Below, in pieces: positions 9,732 to 20,171 of a stretch of DNA of 64,000 nt. Origin of the DNA: Candidatus Babelota bacterium (GTDB lineage Bacteria; Babelota; Babeliae; Babelales; Babelaceae); assembly GCA_013288045.1 (NCBI GenBank), contig JABDCP010000002.1:1-64000 (forward strand). Reading direction: 5' to 3'. Position 1 is the stretch's first letter; each line of letters begins with the position of its first letter. The notes beneath the pieces were generated by a model. It saw nothing but the letters and a program-made list of their open reading frames with translations, did not search any database and was not told the DNA's origin. The position numbers and the translations under genes were made by a program.

Positions 9732-12700
9732 ATGCCCATGTTCCAGGTCTTATTACTTGCATTGTGCGTAGGTTCATCATATATGTTTGCATCCGAATCT
9801 ATTCAAATGAAGACTAAAGTTCCCGAGCTCAAGAACGCATTTCATATGCTTCTTGATGACCAGCTTGTTGAATTCAAGAACATTATAATGAGCCAATACA
9901 CGCCCTCTACAGATCCACAAGCCTCAAATGTGCCTGCTCAAAAAATTCAAGAGCTTGAATCTATAAGGCAAATACTAAAGACCGATGATTTTAACAATGC
10001 CTTTTCTTTGCTCATGAACACACAGGCTTCACATGAGGCAACCAACAATCCTCATTTTCGTGATGCGTATATATTAGTTGAATCAGTAAATCAGCAAATT
10101 GCTGAATTCGCTGAGCGTTTTCTCAACCTTCGCTCAGAGCAAGTCAGAAAGGCTGCTGTCAGACTCATTGCCACTGCGTTGAGCTCTTATAGAATGTCAT
10201 TTTCTCTTCAAGACCATTATGGACGAACTATATTACATCGAGCTGCACTAGCACTTAAGACGGCAATGCCTCTATTTTTTAACGAGAACCTAGTTGACGC
10301 GACCTTAAAAGATATCGAAGGGTATACGGCACTTCATTATGTTGTTGAAGGTGATCTTGTAGAGTGTATACCATTGTTAAAAACAACATTAGAAATACCC
10401 TGTGCCGATAGCTCAACGGCGCTTATTATAGCTGCAGCCGGTGGTAAAACAAAGAGCCTTATAGCGTTACTTGAACAAGGCGCACATATCAACGCACAAA
10501 ATAATGATGGTGAAACGGCCCTACATGCTGCCATAAAGAAAGGCCATATCGACTGCGTTAGGGAACTCATCAGAAGAGGTGCAAAACTTCAAATTCGAAA
10601 CAATAATGGAAATATGCCCCTACACTGCGCAGCTTATTGTGATGATGACTCAATTTTTAAGGCAGTACTTGAAGCTCATAATACCGCAGGGATACACCTT
10701 GATGAAAAAAATAATGATAAAGATACCCCACTTATGTATGCCGCATATTATGGGCAAGCATCACATGTAGAATTACTTCTCAAAGCTGGTGCAAATAAAA
10801 ATTGTGCGTGTAATAATGGCTCAACCCCACTCATAGCGGCCGCATTTGAAGGAAACATAGAATGCCTCAAGATATTACTGCATGCTCGTGCTCACCTAGA
10901 TAAAAAAAATCTAGAGGGATACAGCGCACTTCTTACAGCCGCCGAAAAGGAAGATTCGAGCTGTGTAAATGCACTTATAGAAGCTGGCGCAGATATCGCA
11001 ATCAAGGATAGTGTCGATGATACTGCCTTACATAAAGCTGCCATGGGAGGCCATCTTCAAAACGTCCGTCTCTTACTTAAAAAAGGAGCTCCAAAAAATG
11101 CTCGAAACGCAGTTGGAAGAACGCCACTTTTATGTGCTGCTATGGAAGGCCACCTCTTGGTGATAGAAGAGCTTCTTTCTCATGATGTCGATGTAACCAT
11201 TACCAGCGTGGATGGCTATACTGCTCTTCATGAGGCTGCTTATTTTGGGCATGCAGACTGCGTAAGACGGCTACTTAAGACTCGTATAGACAAAAATGCC
11301 GTTGATAAAGATAAAAAATCAGCTCTTTTAAAGGCAGTGGAACGAAACCATCCCGAATGTGTTAAAGCTCTTGTTGAGGCTAACGTAAACCTTGAGCTTA
11401 AAGTGACCAAAGAGGGCTATACCGCACTTCATGAAGCAGCATTTGAAGGTTTTGAAGAATGTCTGGAAATCCTTTTAAGTGCAGGAGCACATGTAAACAC
11501 TCCTGACAAGAATAATTTGACCGCATTACATAAAGCCGTTAGTCGGGGGCATGTCAGATGTGCTCGTGCTCTTCTTAAGAAGAAGGCTTCTACAAATCTT
11601 ACTGGTAAGAATCAACCAATATTACTTGCAACAGCTGCAGCAATGGGAAATGTCGAGCTTATTGCTTTGCTCCTTGAACATAACGCAGATCCAAACCTTC
11701 AAAGTGCGGGGGAGAACTCTGATAGGGAGAGCCCAATGCACAGTGCACTTGTAAAAGATCGTGCTGAATGTCTTGAGCTTCTCATACGTGGAGGAGGAGA
11801 TATCGAGATCGAATGCGCCCCAAAAACTACGTTACTGATGATGGCTGCATATTATGGCAGTCTCAAGTCCCTTAAAGTTCTACTTGCACACGGCGCAGAT
11901 ACTGACAAACGTAATGGAAATAATATGACAGCATATGATGCAGCAGTGAAACAAGGTCATACAGCATGTGCAGAAGCGATAAGACTTCATAAAAAAAGTT
12001 TCCCTAAGGTAGGTACCTGTTCTTGTGCCTGTTCATCACCAGAAGTTCACAATGAAACTGCTGATACTCAAGCTCTTATGGCGGCATGTGCACAAGGTGA
12101 CAGTACGGGAGTAAGCAACCTACTTGCCAGTAGGAAAATTAATAGTAATGGGATTCTTGCTGGTGGAAATACTGTGCTCCATATGGCAAGTCTTCTAGGT
12201 AAAGACGCCATTGTGAAGCTTCTTTTAGAGTATAAACCACTCAACCCACAGCATGCAGCAGACGTCAATCTAACGAATTCAAAAGGTGCCGCAGCACTTA
12301 GTTTAGCCCTCTTGAAAAAACACTATCTCATAGCACACATGCTTTTAGCTGCCCTATGCCAGAAATTCCCTGAACTAAAGAAAACTCCTCTTCATTTTGC
12401 CGCGGAGATAGGTAACTTAGAATTTATCTCCTTTTTACTCAAGAACGGGGAAGCCGTTAATGGCTGCTCAGCAGAGGGATATACGCCTTTGCATTGCGCC
12501 GTAGCAACAGATAATGCCCAAGAGCTGGTTATAAGAGCTCTTATTCAAGGGGGCGCAGACATCTTTGCGAAAGCGGCGAATGGCGAAATGGCTTTAGATA
12601 TAGCTCTACGTAAGGGGAATAAAGAGATTGTAGCACTATTCGATGAAGCGCGAACTAACGCTTCGTCTAATAAGGAGATATGCTCTGTGTGTGGAGCTCA

Positions 12701-12833
12701 TCGTAATATTTTCTGCGGATTTTGCCTAAAAGTAAGGTATTGCAGTGAAAGCTGCAAACAAAAAGATTGGAAACGGTATCACCAGAAACGTTGTCCTGGA
12801 AATAATAAAAGCATCATTGAAGAGATTGATTAA
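9732..12833 (+). CDS. exported ankyrin-repeat protein with C-terminal MYND zinc finger
   Basis: Many ~33 aa ANK repeats (e.g. 'GYTALHEAAYFGHADCVRRLLKTRID'); C-terminal CxxC...CxxC...YCxxxCQ-like...H...C MYND pattern; signal-like N terminus; start set at ATG after TTGGAGG. Confidence 0.85.
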   Translation: MPMFQVLLLALCVGSSYMFASESIQMKTKVPELKNAFHMLLDDQLVEFKNIIMSQYTPSTDPQASNVPAQKIQELESIRQILKTDDFNNAFSLLMNTQASHEATNNPHFRDAYILVESVNQQIAEFAERFLNLRSEQVRKAAVRLIATALSSYRMSFSLQDHYGRTILHRAALALKTAMPLFFNENLVDATLKDIEGYTALHYVVEGDLVECIPLLKTTLEIPCADSSTALIIAAAGGKTKSLIALLEQGAHINAQNNDGETALHAAIKKGHIDCVRELIRRGAKLQIRNNNGNMPLHCAAYCDDDSIFKAVLEAHNTAGIHLDEKNNDKDTPLMYAAYYGQASHVELLLKAGANKNCACNNGSTPLIAAAFEGNIECLKILLHARAHLDKKNLEGYSALLTAAEKEDSSCVNALIEAGADIAIKDSVDDTALHKAAMGGHLQNVRLLLKKGAPKNARNAVGRTPLLCAAMEGHLLVIEELLSHDVDVTITSVDGYTALHEAAYFGHADCVRRLLKTRIDKNAVDKDKKSALLKAVERNHPECVKALVEANVNLELKVTKEGYTALHEAAFEGFEECLEILLSAGAHVNTPDKNNLTALHKAVSRGHVRCARALLKKKASTNLTGKNQPILLATAAAMGNVELIALLLEHNADPNLQSAGENSDRESPMHSALVKDRAECLELLIRGGGDIEIECAPKTTLLMMAAYYGSLKSLKVLLAHGADTDKRNGNNMTAYDAAVKQGHTACAEAIRLHKKSFPKVGTCSCACSSPEVHNETADTQALMAACAQGDSTGVSNLLASRKINSNGILAGGNTVLHMASLLGKDAIVKLLLEYKPLNPQHAADVNLTNSKGAAALSLALLKKHYLIAHMLLAALCQKFPELKKTPLHFAAEIGNLEFISFLLKNGEAVNGCSAEGYTPLHCAVATDNAQELVIRALIQGGADIFAKAANGEMALDIALRKGNKEIVALFDEARTNASSNKEICSVCGAHRNIFCGFCLKVRYCSESCKQKDWKRYHQKRCPGNNKSIIEEID

Positions 12834-13046
12834 GATACTTGCCAATATACTGGGGCTTTTTAGAATTCAAATAACACATAACTTCTCCGGCATCCCCCAA
12901 CTGTAGCAACCCACTCTTTGATCGTTATCCGATAATTGGATATAAAGATCCCTTGCCAACCCATTTAATACAATTTGACAAAAACCTGGCTTTAGATATA
13001 CTTTTCTAAAGTAGACAGACCATGGCATATTTGAAGGAACAATCTC

Positions 13047-13796
13047 ATGCAATATATGGAAAATACGCTATTATATGCATCAATATTACTTATGAGCACA
13101 GCAACTCACCTGCATGCAGCAGAGGATCTGGTAAAAGCTCTATCTTTAGAAGATGAAATATCTGCGTTAGAGGATCAATATGCGCAGATCAAAGTTAATA
13201 AAACCTGCTCACCAAATAAAGCTCGTGTAAAAGAGGATTTAGATGCTCTGGCAGAAATCGACTTTATAAAAGATTGCAAACCCACTGATAGAGCACCTTT
13301 AACTATTCCGATTATGCGTGCTTCCCCAGCTTCATCGATGTTACCGCCATTATTGAAGGCGGATGGATCACTCAATAACAAGACGCCTATAAACGTATCC
13401 AGCAGATCAGTACCCCCTAAAATGCTCTTAATCGATAACGGTCCCAAAATACTCTTAATTGAAAATGGCCCTGCCAACAACACTAGTGATACTTCACTTC
13501 CACAGACTATCAGTATAAGTGAAGACTCAAAAGCAGCATTGGATGATATGCAAAGAACCAGACAATTCGCAAAATATGCTTATGACAAAAATAGCCAAAT
13601 ACTAGGTGAAGCATTCGGAAGATTGCCTGATAAGCTGGCTACATTTGAAGAACCAAGCCGATGGCATTGGTATCGCACTGGGGTGCCAATCGTTATTTTG
13701 CAAGGTCAAAAAGCATCCTGCAGGCCGAATATGAATACAGATCAATCTGATCAATTATCTACAAGTACAAACTCAGCACAAATTGAAAAGGAATAA
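13047..13796 (+). CDS. predicted exported protein of unknown function
   Basis: Signal-like N terminus 'LLYASILLMSTATHLHAAE'; N-terminal similarity to the next ORF. Confidence 0.55.
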   Translation: MQYMENTLLYASILLMSTATHLHAAEDLVKALSLEDEISALEDQYAQIKVNKTCSPNKARVKEDLDALAEIDFIKDCKPTDRAPLTIPIMRASPASSMLPPLLKADGSLNNKTPINVSSRSVPPKMLLIDNGPKILLIENGPANNTSDTSLPQTISISEDSKAALDDMQRTRQFAKYAYDKNSQILGEAFGRLPDKLATFEEPSRWHWYRTGVPIVILQGQKASCRPNMNTDQSDQLSTSTNSAQIEKE

Positions 13797-14415
13797 TCTC
13801 ATGAAACTTACTAACAACAGACTATTGCAGGCGACAATACTACTAGCAACAGCAACAACGCATCTGTATGCAGCAGACTCCGATGTAAAGGCTAAATCTT
13901 TAGATGACGAAATACCAGCTTTGGAGCACGTGGCTGCAGAAATCAAGGACAATCAAACTACTGCACCTCTTCTTAATAATCAAAATGAAACTGATGCCAA
14001 TTGGTATCTAGAAGCCCTCAGGGAACTTGACAACTCTAAAGACCCTAAAGACTTACTCGCTCAGGCCCTTGTTGCTCTTAGTAATACTCGTTATTCTGAT
14101 AATCCACATTATAGAATCAATTGGGAGCTAGAAGCTCTCAGGGTTCACGATGATGAAAAAGAAGAAATATCCAAAGTTCTACGTTACATACGTCAAAGAT
14201 ATGCTCAAGAAGAAGAGACTGCATCAGGAGATCAAAGGCAAAAAGCGGAGTCAATAACAGCCTTAGTCTTAGGTAGTGGTGACTTTAGAGCTTCCTACCA
14301 AGGGTCAGGCAAAGCAAAATTAGATGCCATGTTTGCTGAAGCAAAAGACTACCAATTAAATCCTTCTAAATATCAATTATCTAAAGGAGCTAATACGGCA
14401 CGAGAATTGATTTAG
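13783..14415 (+). CDS. predicted exported protein, N-terminal paralogue of the preceding ORF
   Basis: 'LLQATILLATATTHLYAADSDVKAKSLDDEIPALE' vs 'LLYASILLMSTATHLHAAEDLVKALSLEDEISALE'; probable start at MKLTNN (13801). Confidence 0.55.
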   Translation: MKRNNLMKLTNNRLLQATILLATATTHLYAADSDVKAKSLDDEIPALEHVAAEIKDNQTTAPLLNNQNETDANWYLEALRELDNSKDPKDLLAQALVALSNTRYSDNPHYRINWELEALRVHDDEKEEISKVLRYIRQRYAQEEETASGDQRQKAESITALVLGSGDFRASYQGSGKAKLDAMFAEAKDYQLNPSKYQLSKGANTARELI

Positions 14416-14895
14416 ACGCATACTACAGAGACTTAACGGCGTGCGATCCGTAATAGTACATCGATAAATTCTTGCGCACGGGCATAGGTGGTTTCTATCA
14501 CCTATGCATCTTGCCATCGCCAGTCATCCTCGCCTAATATTAGATTCAACTCTCCTATATATACTGGTTAATTCACTGTCAGAAGACACCGAATAATGCA
14601 TCCACTCCATCCTCAACTCATGTAAGAGAATCGCAAATATTTTTTGGGCTCTCTATGTCCCCAATCTTCTTAGGGCCAATTGCCTAAATTCCCGGACAAT
14701 CGCCCATTCAGAATTAAAGCTCATCCTTTCCCAGTTGATAATATGCCCCACAATACGTACTTTAAAAATCAAAAAGAAAGACCCTATAAGTCTCTCACTA
14801 AATGGTATTTTCAATGATTCTCATCGGATATTTTTTGATTAGCGTAGCTATTTTGTTATACTTAGTGATAAATAATCACTTACCGGAGATGGCTC

Positions 14896-15888
14896 ATGCT
14901 TCATGACACTATACTTTCAGCTATCGGCAATACCCCTCTTGTGCGTATCCCTTTTCCTTCCCAAGGACGCATTTACGCAAAGCTTGAATACTTAAACCCT
15001 AGTGGTAGCGTTAAAGACCGCTCTGCGTACTATATGATTAAAGAAGCTGAACGTACGGGCAAGCTAAAGCCTGGTGGGACCATCATTGAAGCATCATCAG
15101 GAAACCAAGGTATTGCGGTTGCAATGATAGGCGCGGCCCTTGGCTATAAGGTTATTATCACCGTCTTTGAAAAGATTAGTGATGAAAAGTATAAAACACT
15201 CAAAGCTTATGGTGCAGAGGTCGTAAAATGTCCTGCAACTGAGTTTGTAGAAGATCCTAGAAGCTACCATAGCCAAGCCGTAGCAATCCAAAAGAATACT
15301 CCCAATTCTCATATGCTCAATCAGTATTATAATCCTGCAAATCCAGCTGCTCATTATACCTTACTCGGACCTGAAATCTGGAAACAGACCGAAGGTAAAA
15401 TTACTCATTACTTTGCCGCTGCAGGAACCTGTGGAACACTTTGTGGCGTAGGTAAATATCTTAAGGAGCAAAACCCTAACATCAAAATACTCGCTGTAGA
15501 TGCCGCTAACTCATTTAGAGCAACCAAAGGACATCCAAAGCCCTACAAAATGGAAGGAATTGGCATCGACTTTGATAATGGACTTCTTGATTATAATCTC
15601 GTTGATGAGTTTCTTGAGGTGACCGATGAGCAAGGGTTTGGGATGCTTAAGCCACTTGCTTCACAGTATGGATTTCTCGCAGGCTTAAGTAGCGGCGCAG
15701 TTGCCTATGCAACTCAAGAATATGCTAAAAAACATATGGGGCCACAGGACATTGGGATCATGATCTTTGGTGATTCAGGACGTGCCTATCTGAGTAAAGC
15801 ATTCGCTGTTGAAACAGTTAACGATTTTGCTCAGAAAGATCCTGTAGCTGTGGCTGTACAACGGGTTGCTCGGCGGATAGAGCTATGA
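14896..15888 (+). CDS. cysteine synthase / cystathionine beta-synthase family PLP enzyme
   Basis: 'IGNTPLVRIPF', 'LEYLNPSGSVKDRSAYYMI' (PLP lysine), 'EASSGNQGIAVAMIGA'. Confidence 0.9.
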   Translation: MLHDTILSAIGNTPLVRIPFPSQGRIYAKLEYLNPSGSVKDRSAYYMIKEAERTGKLKPGGTIIEASSGNQGIAVAMIGAALGYKVIITVFEKISDEKYKTLKAYGAEVVKCPATEFVEDPRSYHSQAVAIQKNTPNSHMLNQYYNPANPAAHYTLLGPEIWKQTEGKITHYFAAAGTCGTLCGVGKYLKEQNPNIKILAVDAANSFRATKGHPKPYKMEGIGIDFDNGLLDYNLVDEFLEVTDEQGFGMLKPLASQYGFLAGLSSGAVAYATQEYAKKHMGPQDIGIMIFGDSGRAYLSKAFAVETVNDFAQKDPVAVAVQRVARRIEL

Positions 15889-16855
15889 GAGGTTGCTCCT
15901 CAAAACGTTGCCCCACTTTCAAAACGACTAACTGCTTTTCTAATGAAAGCTGCTGATCTCTCCACCATGAGACAATCCGTTCATAAGGTGCTTCGTGAAC
16001 ATCTGTTCCAAAGCTAAAGGTACCCCAGTGCATCGGAAAGAACTTCTGTGCGTTAAGATCAAGAAACCCTTGACCTGCTTCCTCGGCATTAATGTGACTC
16101 GCTTTCATCCATTTGCGCGGCTCACAGGGACCAATAGGCATCAGCGCATGGGTTATTTGAGAAAACTCTTGTGCTATTGCAGCGAAGTGTTTTGAATAAG
16201 CAGTATCTCCAGCGAAATAGACTGAATGGGCACCAATTGAGATCATCCAGCTGCCCCATAGACTTTTATTAAAATCACGTAGCCCGCGCTGGGACCAATG
16301 CAACGCCGGCAGAAAACTAAACTCTATCTTCGTGTCGCCATGCGTAAAAATCTCACGGTCCCACCAAGTATATTCCCGCACTCGAGTAAAACCCCGCTTC
16401 TCAAACCATTCCTTATCCCCTTGAGGCACCAGGAAGGTACACGGATGATTTTTGAAGAACGTAAGTGCAGCTGCATCCATATGATCAGGATGGTTATGAG
16501 ATATTAGGACGTAATCAAGAGGAGGGATCCTTTGAAGTTCAATCCCAGGTTTTATTTGGCGCGAAAAAAAGGGAAGAGATCCGAAAATAGGATCCGTAAT
16601 AATATTAATACCCTCAACCTGTATTAAATAGGTTGAATGACCGATCCACGTAAGCAAAAGATTTTTGGTGCGATCAATAGGTTCAACTGGATTATACCAC
16701 GTACTATTATCACAGCCTCCACGCTTTATGAGATTCCAGTACCAATCTAAAAGCATGATCATAGAGGGGAGAATCATAGAGCTATGCTTTTCATCAGCAT
16801 GGTTATAGAAACGGCCCTGATGCCTGTAAGGATGAAACTCTTTTTTATGCGGCAT
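15818..16855 (-). CDS. NAPE-PLD-like metallo-beta-lactamase fold hydrolase
   Basis: 'TWIGHSTYLIQ', 'LISHNHPDHMD', 'YFAGDTAYSKHF', 'MPIGPCEPRKWMKASHINAEEA', 'FPMHWGTF'. Confidence 0.88.
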   Translation of the reverse strand: MPHKKEFHPYRHQGRFYNHADEKHSSMILPSMIMLLDWYWNLIKRGGCDNSTWYNPVEPIDRTKNLLLTWIGHSTYLIQVEGINIITDPIFGSLPFFSRQIKPGIELQRIPPLDYVLISHNHPDHMDAAALTFFKNHPCTFLVPQGDKEWFEKRGFTRVREYTWWDREIFTHGDTKIEFSFLPALHWSQRGLRDFNKSLWGSWMISIGAHSVYFAGDTAYSKHFAAIAQEFSQITHALMPIGPCEPRKWMKASHINAEEAGQGFLDLNAQKFFPMHWGTFSFGTDVHEAPYERIVSWWRDQQLSLEKQLVVLKVGQRFEEQPLIALSAEQPVVQPQLQDLSEQNR

Positions 16856-17007
16856 ATCAGCTCTAAAAACACTCCCATCCTGACAAGGTACGTCAAGGAC
16901 AGGAGAAAATGGAGGTTATCAAGATTTCGACTATTAAAGTATAGCAAGTTTTTCTGTATAAATCAAAATGAGAGCGGCTTTCTCATAACGGATCCTCTCC
17001 CTACCAA

Positions 17008-17700
17008 TTACAGCATATCGAGGTTTTGCAAGATTCGCTGGAGCTTTTTTGGGGAGGTGAAATGAATTCCCGAAATATTGCAGCGAGCAGCTGCTGAAAG
17101 ATTCTTTTTCAAATCATCGATAAAAACTATCTGCTTTCCCTCATGCCCGTCATTGTTCACAAACTGTTTGAATCCCTCATAGAATTCAGGATGAGGCTTA
17201 TGAACATAGTTATTTACAGCCGTTGCCGTATACGCACCGTTAAAATATTCTTGAAGTTCAGGAAATACTTCAGAAAGCTCTTGGAACGTATCTTGGCCAA
17301 TATTAGAGAGAATATAGAGGCTAAAACCTCTCTCTTTCAATCCCTTGATCATATTCATAACAGCCGGTATCGGTCTTTGAGAGTTGGTGAGTCGAATAAA
17401 ATCTCCCCTAAATCGTGCAAGGCCAGGATACTCAAGAGACATCTTTTGAAAAATATCCTCGGCGACATCAGATTGGGATCTTATTTTATAGAAGCGATAC
17501 CACAATCTCGGACTGAAGGTATAGCGCCAGGTTCCCTGAGGAAGTAGTCTAATTCCTTGCATCACAATTTTACGAGTCTGCTTTTTAAACACCACATTAT
17601 GCAGATCAAAGGCAATAATAGTCGTTTGTGGGGTAACGACCTGTACTAAACCTGCTAAATAGGTATTCTTTTTTCTTCGTCGCAGCATAGGGAAGCTCAA
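17008..17700 (-). CDS. HAD-family hydrolase-like protein
   Basis: 'IIAFDLHNVVFK', 'LYILSNIG', 'KPHPEFYEGF', 'VFIDDLKKN' HAD motifs I-IV. Confidence 0.8.
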   Translation of the reverse strand: MSFPMLRRRKKNTYLAGLVQVVTPQTTIIAFDLHNVVFKKQTRKIVMQGIRLLPQGTWRYTFSPRLWYRFYKIRSQSDVAEDIFQKMSLEYPGLARFRGDFIRLTNSQRPIPAVMNMIKGLKERGFSLYILSNIGQDTFQELSEVFPELQEYFNGAYTATAVNNYVHKPHPEFYEGFKQFVNNDGHEGKQIVFIDDLKKNLSAAARCNISGIHFTSPKKLQRILQNLDML

Positions 17701-17986
17701 TAATAGGATGTTGTACTAAGTTTACACCCATGCGAAGGCAATGCAAGTGTTCTTACCAATTACTATACACGGCGAACGTACCTGCCCAAGGCAGAATTCA
17801 TTTTATAAAAAAAAGTAAGCAAACTATTGCGTTCAAAAAAAAAATCGTACACTCTAGGTACTAAGCAACTTTAAGGAGCAGCATATATTCGACACAGGTT
17901 AATCGAAAAACGAAAAGATGGTAGCATTAATACGAAACTATGATGCAATAAGCAGTACACATACACCTCATTAGAAAGGAGATTCT

Positions 17987-19966
17987 ATGAAATTCATTAC
18001 AAAACGCACTATAAGCGCCCTGGTTCTGTGCCTCTTGGCATCTGCGCTGGTTGCGATAGATAATAAAAAGAAGATACACTGGGAAGACCAAGTAGACCCG
18101 GCTGTTTTTGAGGTCTCGAATACCAATTCATTTGGACCAGGTTCACTTCAACGAGCAATCGAAAAAGCAGGTCGATCAGAACTTCCTACCGAAATTAAGT
18201 TTATTTTAAGTACTACTGATTCTGGCTATAATCCGGAAACGGGCACCTGGTTAATCCAACTTGAAAAACCACTCGAAGTCCCTTCAAATACTTTCATTGA
18301 TGGTTTTTCCCAAAAAGGATCTTCTGAAAATACGCAGGACCTAGAGCATCCAGATAATTCAGTTCTCAAAATTGAAATTCAACGTAAATCACCCGAAACA
18401 ATCCGCGCAGAAAGATTAGCCACTCAGCTTGCGGAAGAGGCCCTTAAACTGGCGGCAGCTCTTAAGGCTGAAGCTGAACAACGTGCTGCTGAGGAAGCTG
18501 CTCTTGCTGCAAAACGTGAAGCTGATGAAGCTGCTCTTAAACTGGAGGAGGCTCTTAAGGCTGAAGCCGAATTTAAACGTGCCGTTGAAGAAGCTGCACT
18601 TAATGCAGCGAATCAACTTGTAGAAGAAAATCAGAACTCTGCTGATTTCACCAGCGAAATTAGATCACCAGAAGCATCTTTTGAAAATCTGGATGAAGCC
18701 CTTCTCAACATTGAAATTCAACCTACGGTAGTCGCAGCAAATGCTATGAGCGAATCTGAGATTTCTCCAGACACGATTGTATTTGTAAAAGGATCTACTG
18801 GCTCACGCCTAAGAGGGCTTATTATACATGGATCTCCTTTTGTAGCACGAGATGGCCAGGGAGAAGCATTGTATCCTGCTGCAATCCGCGTCCTTGGCGA
18901 TGAGCATGTTATTGAGGGGTGTTATGTAGGGGTTGATGCATCTGGCGAAAATTCTGATTCAACTGTTGTCGCCCTTGCTGTAGAAGGAAATCATAACGTA
19001 ATTGGCGATAGAAGGTTTGCATCACAAAAATCAAAGGGCAAACCGCACCCAGCATCAAGAGTAATTCTTGGAGGGTTAGGGGTAACGTCACAAGATAAGG
19101 ATGTTCCTGCAGTGCTTTTCACCGGAAAGTATAATCGAGTAGTTAATGGACAATTCGGTATCAAAAAAAGTGGCACTGAGCTCCTTAATGCGATCGCCTC
19201 CACTGGGATCCAAGCAATAATTCCAGTTGCTGCCTCTGCAGATGCCGCAAAAGTATCTGACCTTTCTTTTGATACATTCGCAGCCGCAGGTTCAAAACGA
19301 ATGGTTCTAAGCCTTACGAGTTTTAATAATGCAGATTTTACAAATGTTTCTGTAGGTACTAACTCCTCAAAAACCGCCGCTTTAGGTGGAGGTATCGGTC
19401 TCTCAGCTTTAAATAGCCTTGAGAAGACTCCTCAGGGGAACCTCGTAATCACCGGATCAGTATTTTCGGGACTTTCAACAGGACTAGTTCTTGGTACCAA
19501 ACTAAGCGACATATCTGCCTCTTCAGTGCCTCTGCTGAATTCCGTTACGGTGCAAAACTGTTTCATCGGCAGCAATGGAACTGGTACAAAAGCTATCCCG
19601 AATGCCAACGGGGCCGTAACCCGCAATATCCTTGCGCTCACGGTAACCGGTAACACGATCTCAGGAAATCAGAAAATTGGCTGGCAACACGGAGCACAAA
19701 ATGTGGCTACCACCAGTGCTCAGAAGAACGTCAATTTCGACTCAAACTATTTTGGAATAGCAACGCCGCCTTCGCAGCAGCCCCTTCCAAATACAATCGG
19801 GTTGAGCCTTGTCGAGCCAGCGCTACTGAAGGGAAATATTCTTAAATTTAATGGTTATGGTATAGTCACTAGCAAAGCTATAAAAATCAATGCTCGGGCC
19901 AATACCAATATTAGCAACACCAAAGCAAACACCCAGTTTGCTAATAAAGTGGAAATGGCGAAATAA
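17987..19966 (+). CDS. predicted exported beta-helix-like protein with inserted Ala/Glu-rich coiled coil
   Basis: Signal-like N terminus; short beta-rich rungs with NTI/GN motifs typical of parallel beta-helix proteins; A/E/K/L-rich segment around aa 140-210. Confidence 0.6.
   Translation: MKFITKRTISALVLCLLASALVAIDNKKKIHWEDQVDPAVFEVSNTNSFGPGSLQRAIEKAGRSELPTEIKFILSTTDSGYNPETGTWLIQLEKPLEVPSNTFIDGFSQKGSSENTQDLEHPDNSVLKIEIQRKSPETIRAERLATQLAEEALKLAAALKAEAEQRAAEEAALAAKREADEAALKLEEALKAEAEFKRAVEEAALNAANQLVEENQNSADFTSEIRSPEASFENLDEALLNIEIQPTVVAANAMSESEISPDTIVFVKGSTGSRLRGLIIHGSPFVARDGQGEALYPAAIRVLGDEHVIEGCYVGVDASGENSDSTVVALAVEGNHNVIGDRRFASQKSKGKPHPASRVILGGLGVTSQDKDVPAVLFTGKYNRVVNGQFGIKKSGTELLNAIASTGIQAIIPVAASADAAKVSDLSFDTFAAAGSKRMVLSLTSFNNADFTNVSVGTNSSKTAALGGGIGLSALNSLEKTPQGNLVITGSVFSGLSTGLVLGTKLSDISASSVPLLNSVTVQNCFIGSNGTGTKAIPNANGAVTRNILALTVTGNTISGNQKIGWQHGAQNVATTSAQKNVNFDSNYFGIATPPSQQPLPNTIGLSLVEPALLKGNILKFNGYGIVTSKAIKINARANTNISNTKANTQFANKVEMAK
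18443..18610 (+). repeat. imperfect internal repeat encoding coiled coil, period about 93 nt
   Basis: 'cttaaactgg..gctcttaaggctgaagc' occurs at 18443 and 18536; about 31 aa unit. Confidence 0.7.
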
Positions 19967-19990
19967 CCACTTGGTAGAGTTAAGAATTCA

Positions 19991-20022
19991 GGGAGTAGGA
20001 ACACATTCCTACTCCCTTTTTT
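19991..20022 (+). terminator. Rho-independent terminator
   Basis: GGGAGTAGGAA-CACA-TTCCTACTCCC followed by TTTTTT. Confidence 0.9.
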
Positions 20023-20171
20023 AGTAGTTCCACCCCAAAACCCATGCCTCAGCCCCTCACTAGCACTTTCTAAAAGTTTCTCCCTTCTTTGAAAAAATGG
20101 TATACTTATACAGCGGGTTGCAAGAAAGCTCCCCGACAAGATACTGCTCTTTTTAAAGACGCGAGATACCT

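Noticed and set aside
14416-14895. ~480 bp gap with GCATAGGTG/CACCTATGC hairpin, considered as an ncRNA
   Set aside because: Short hairpin without T-run or known RNA signature; not enough to call.
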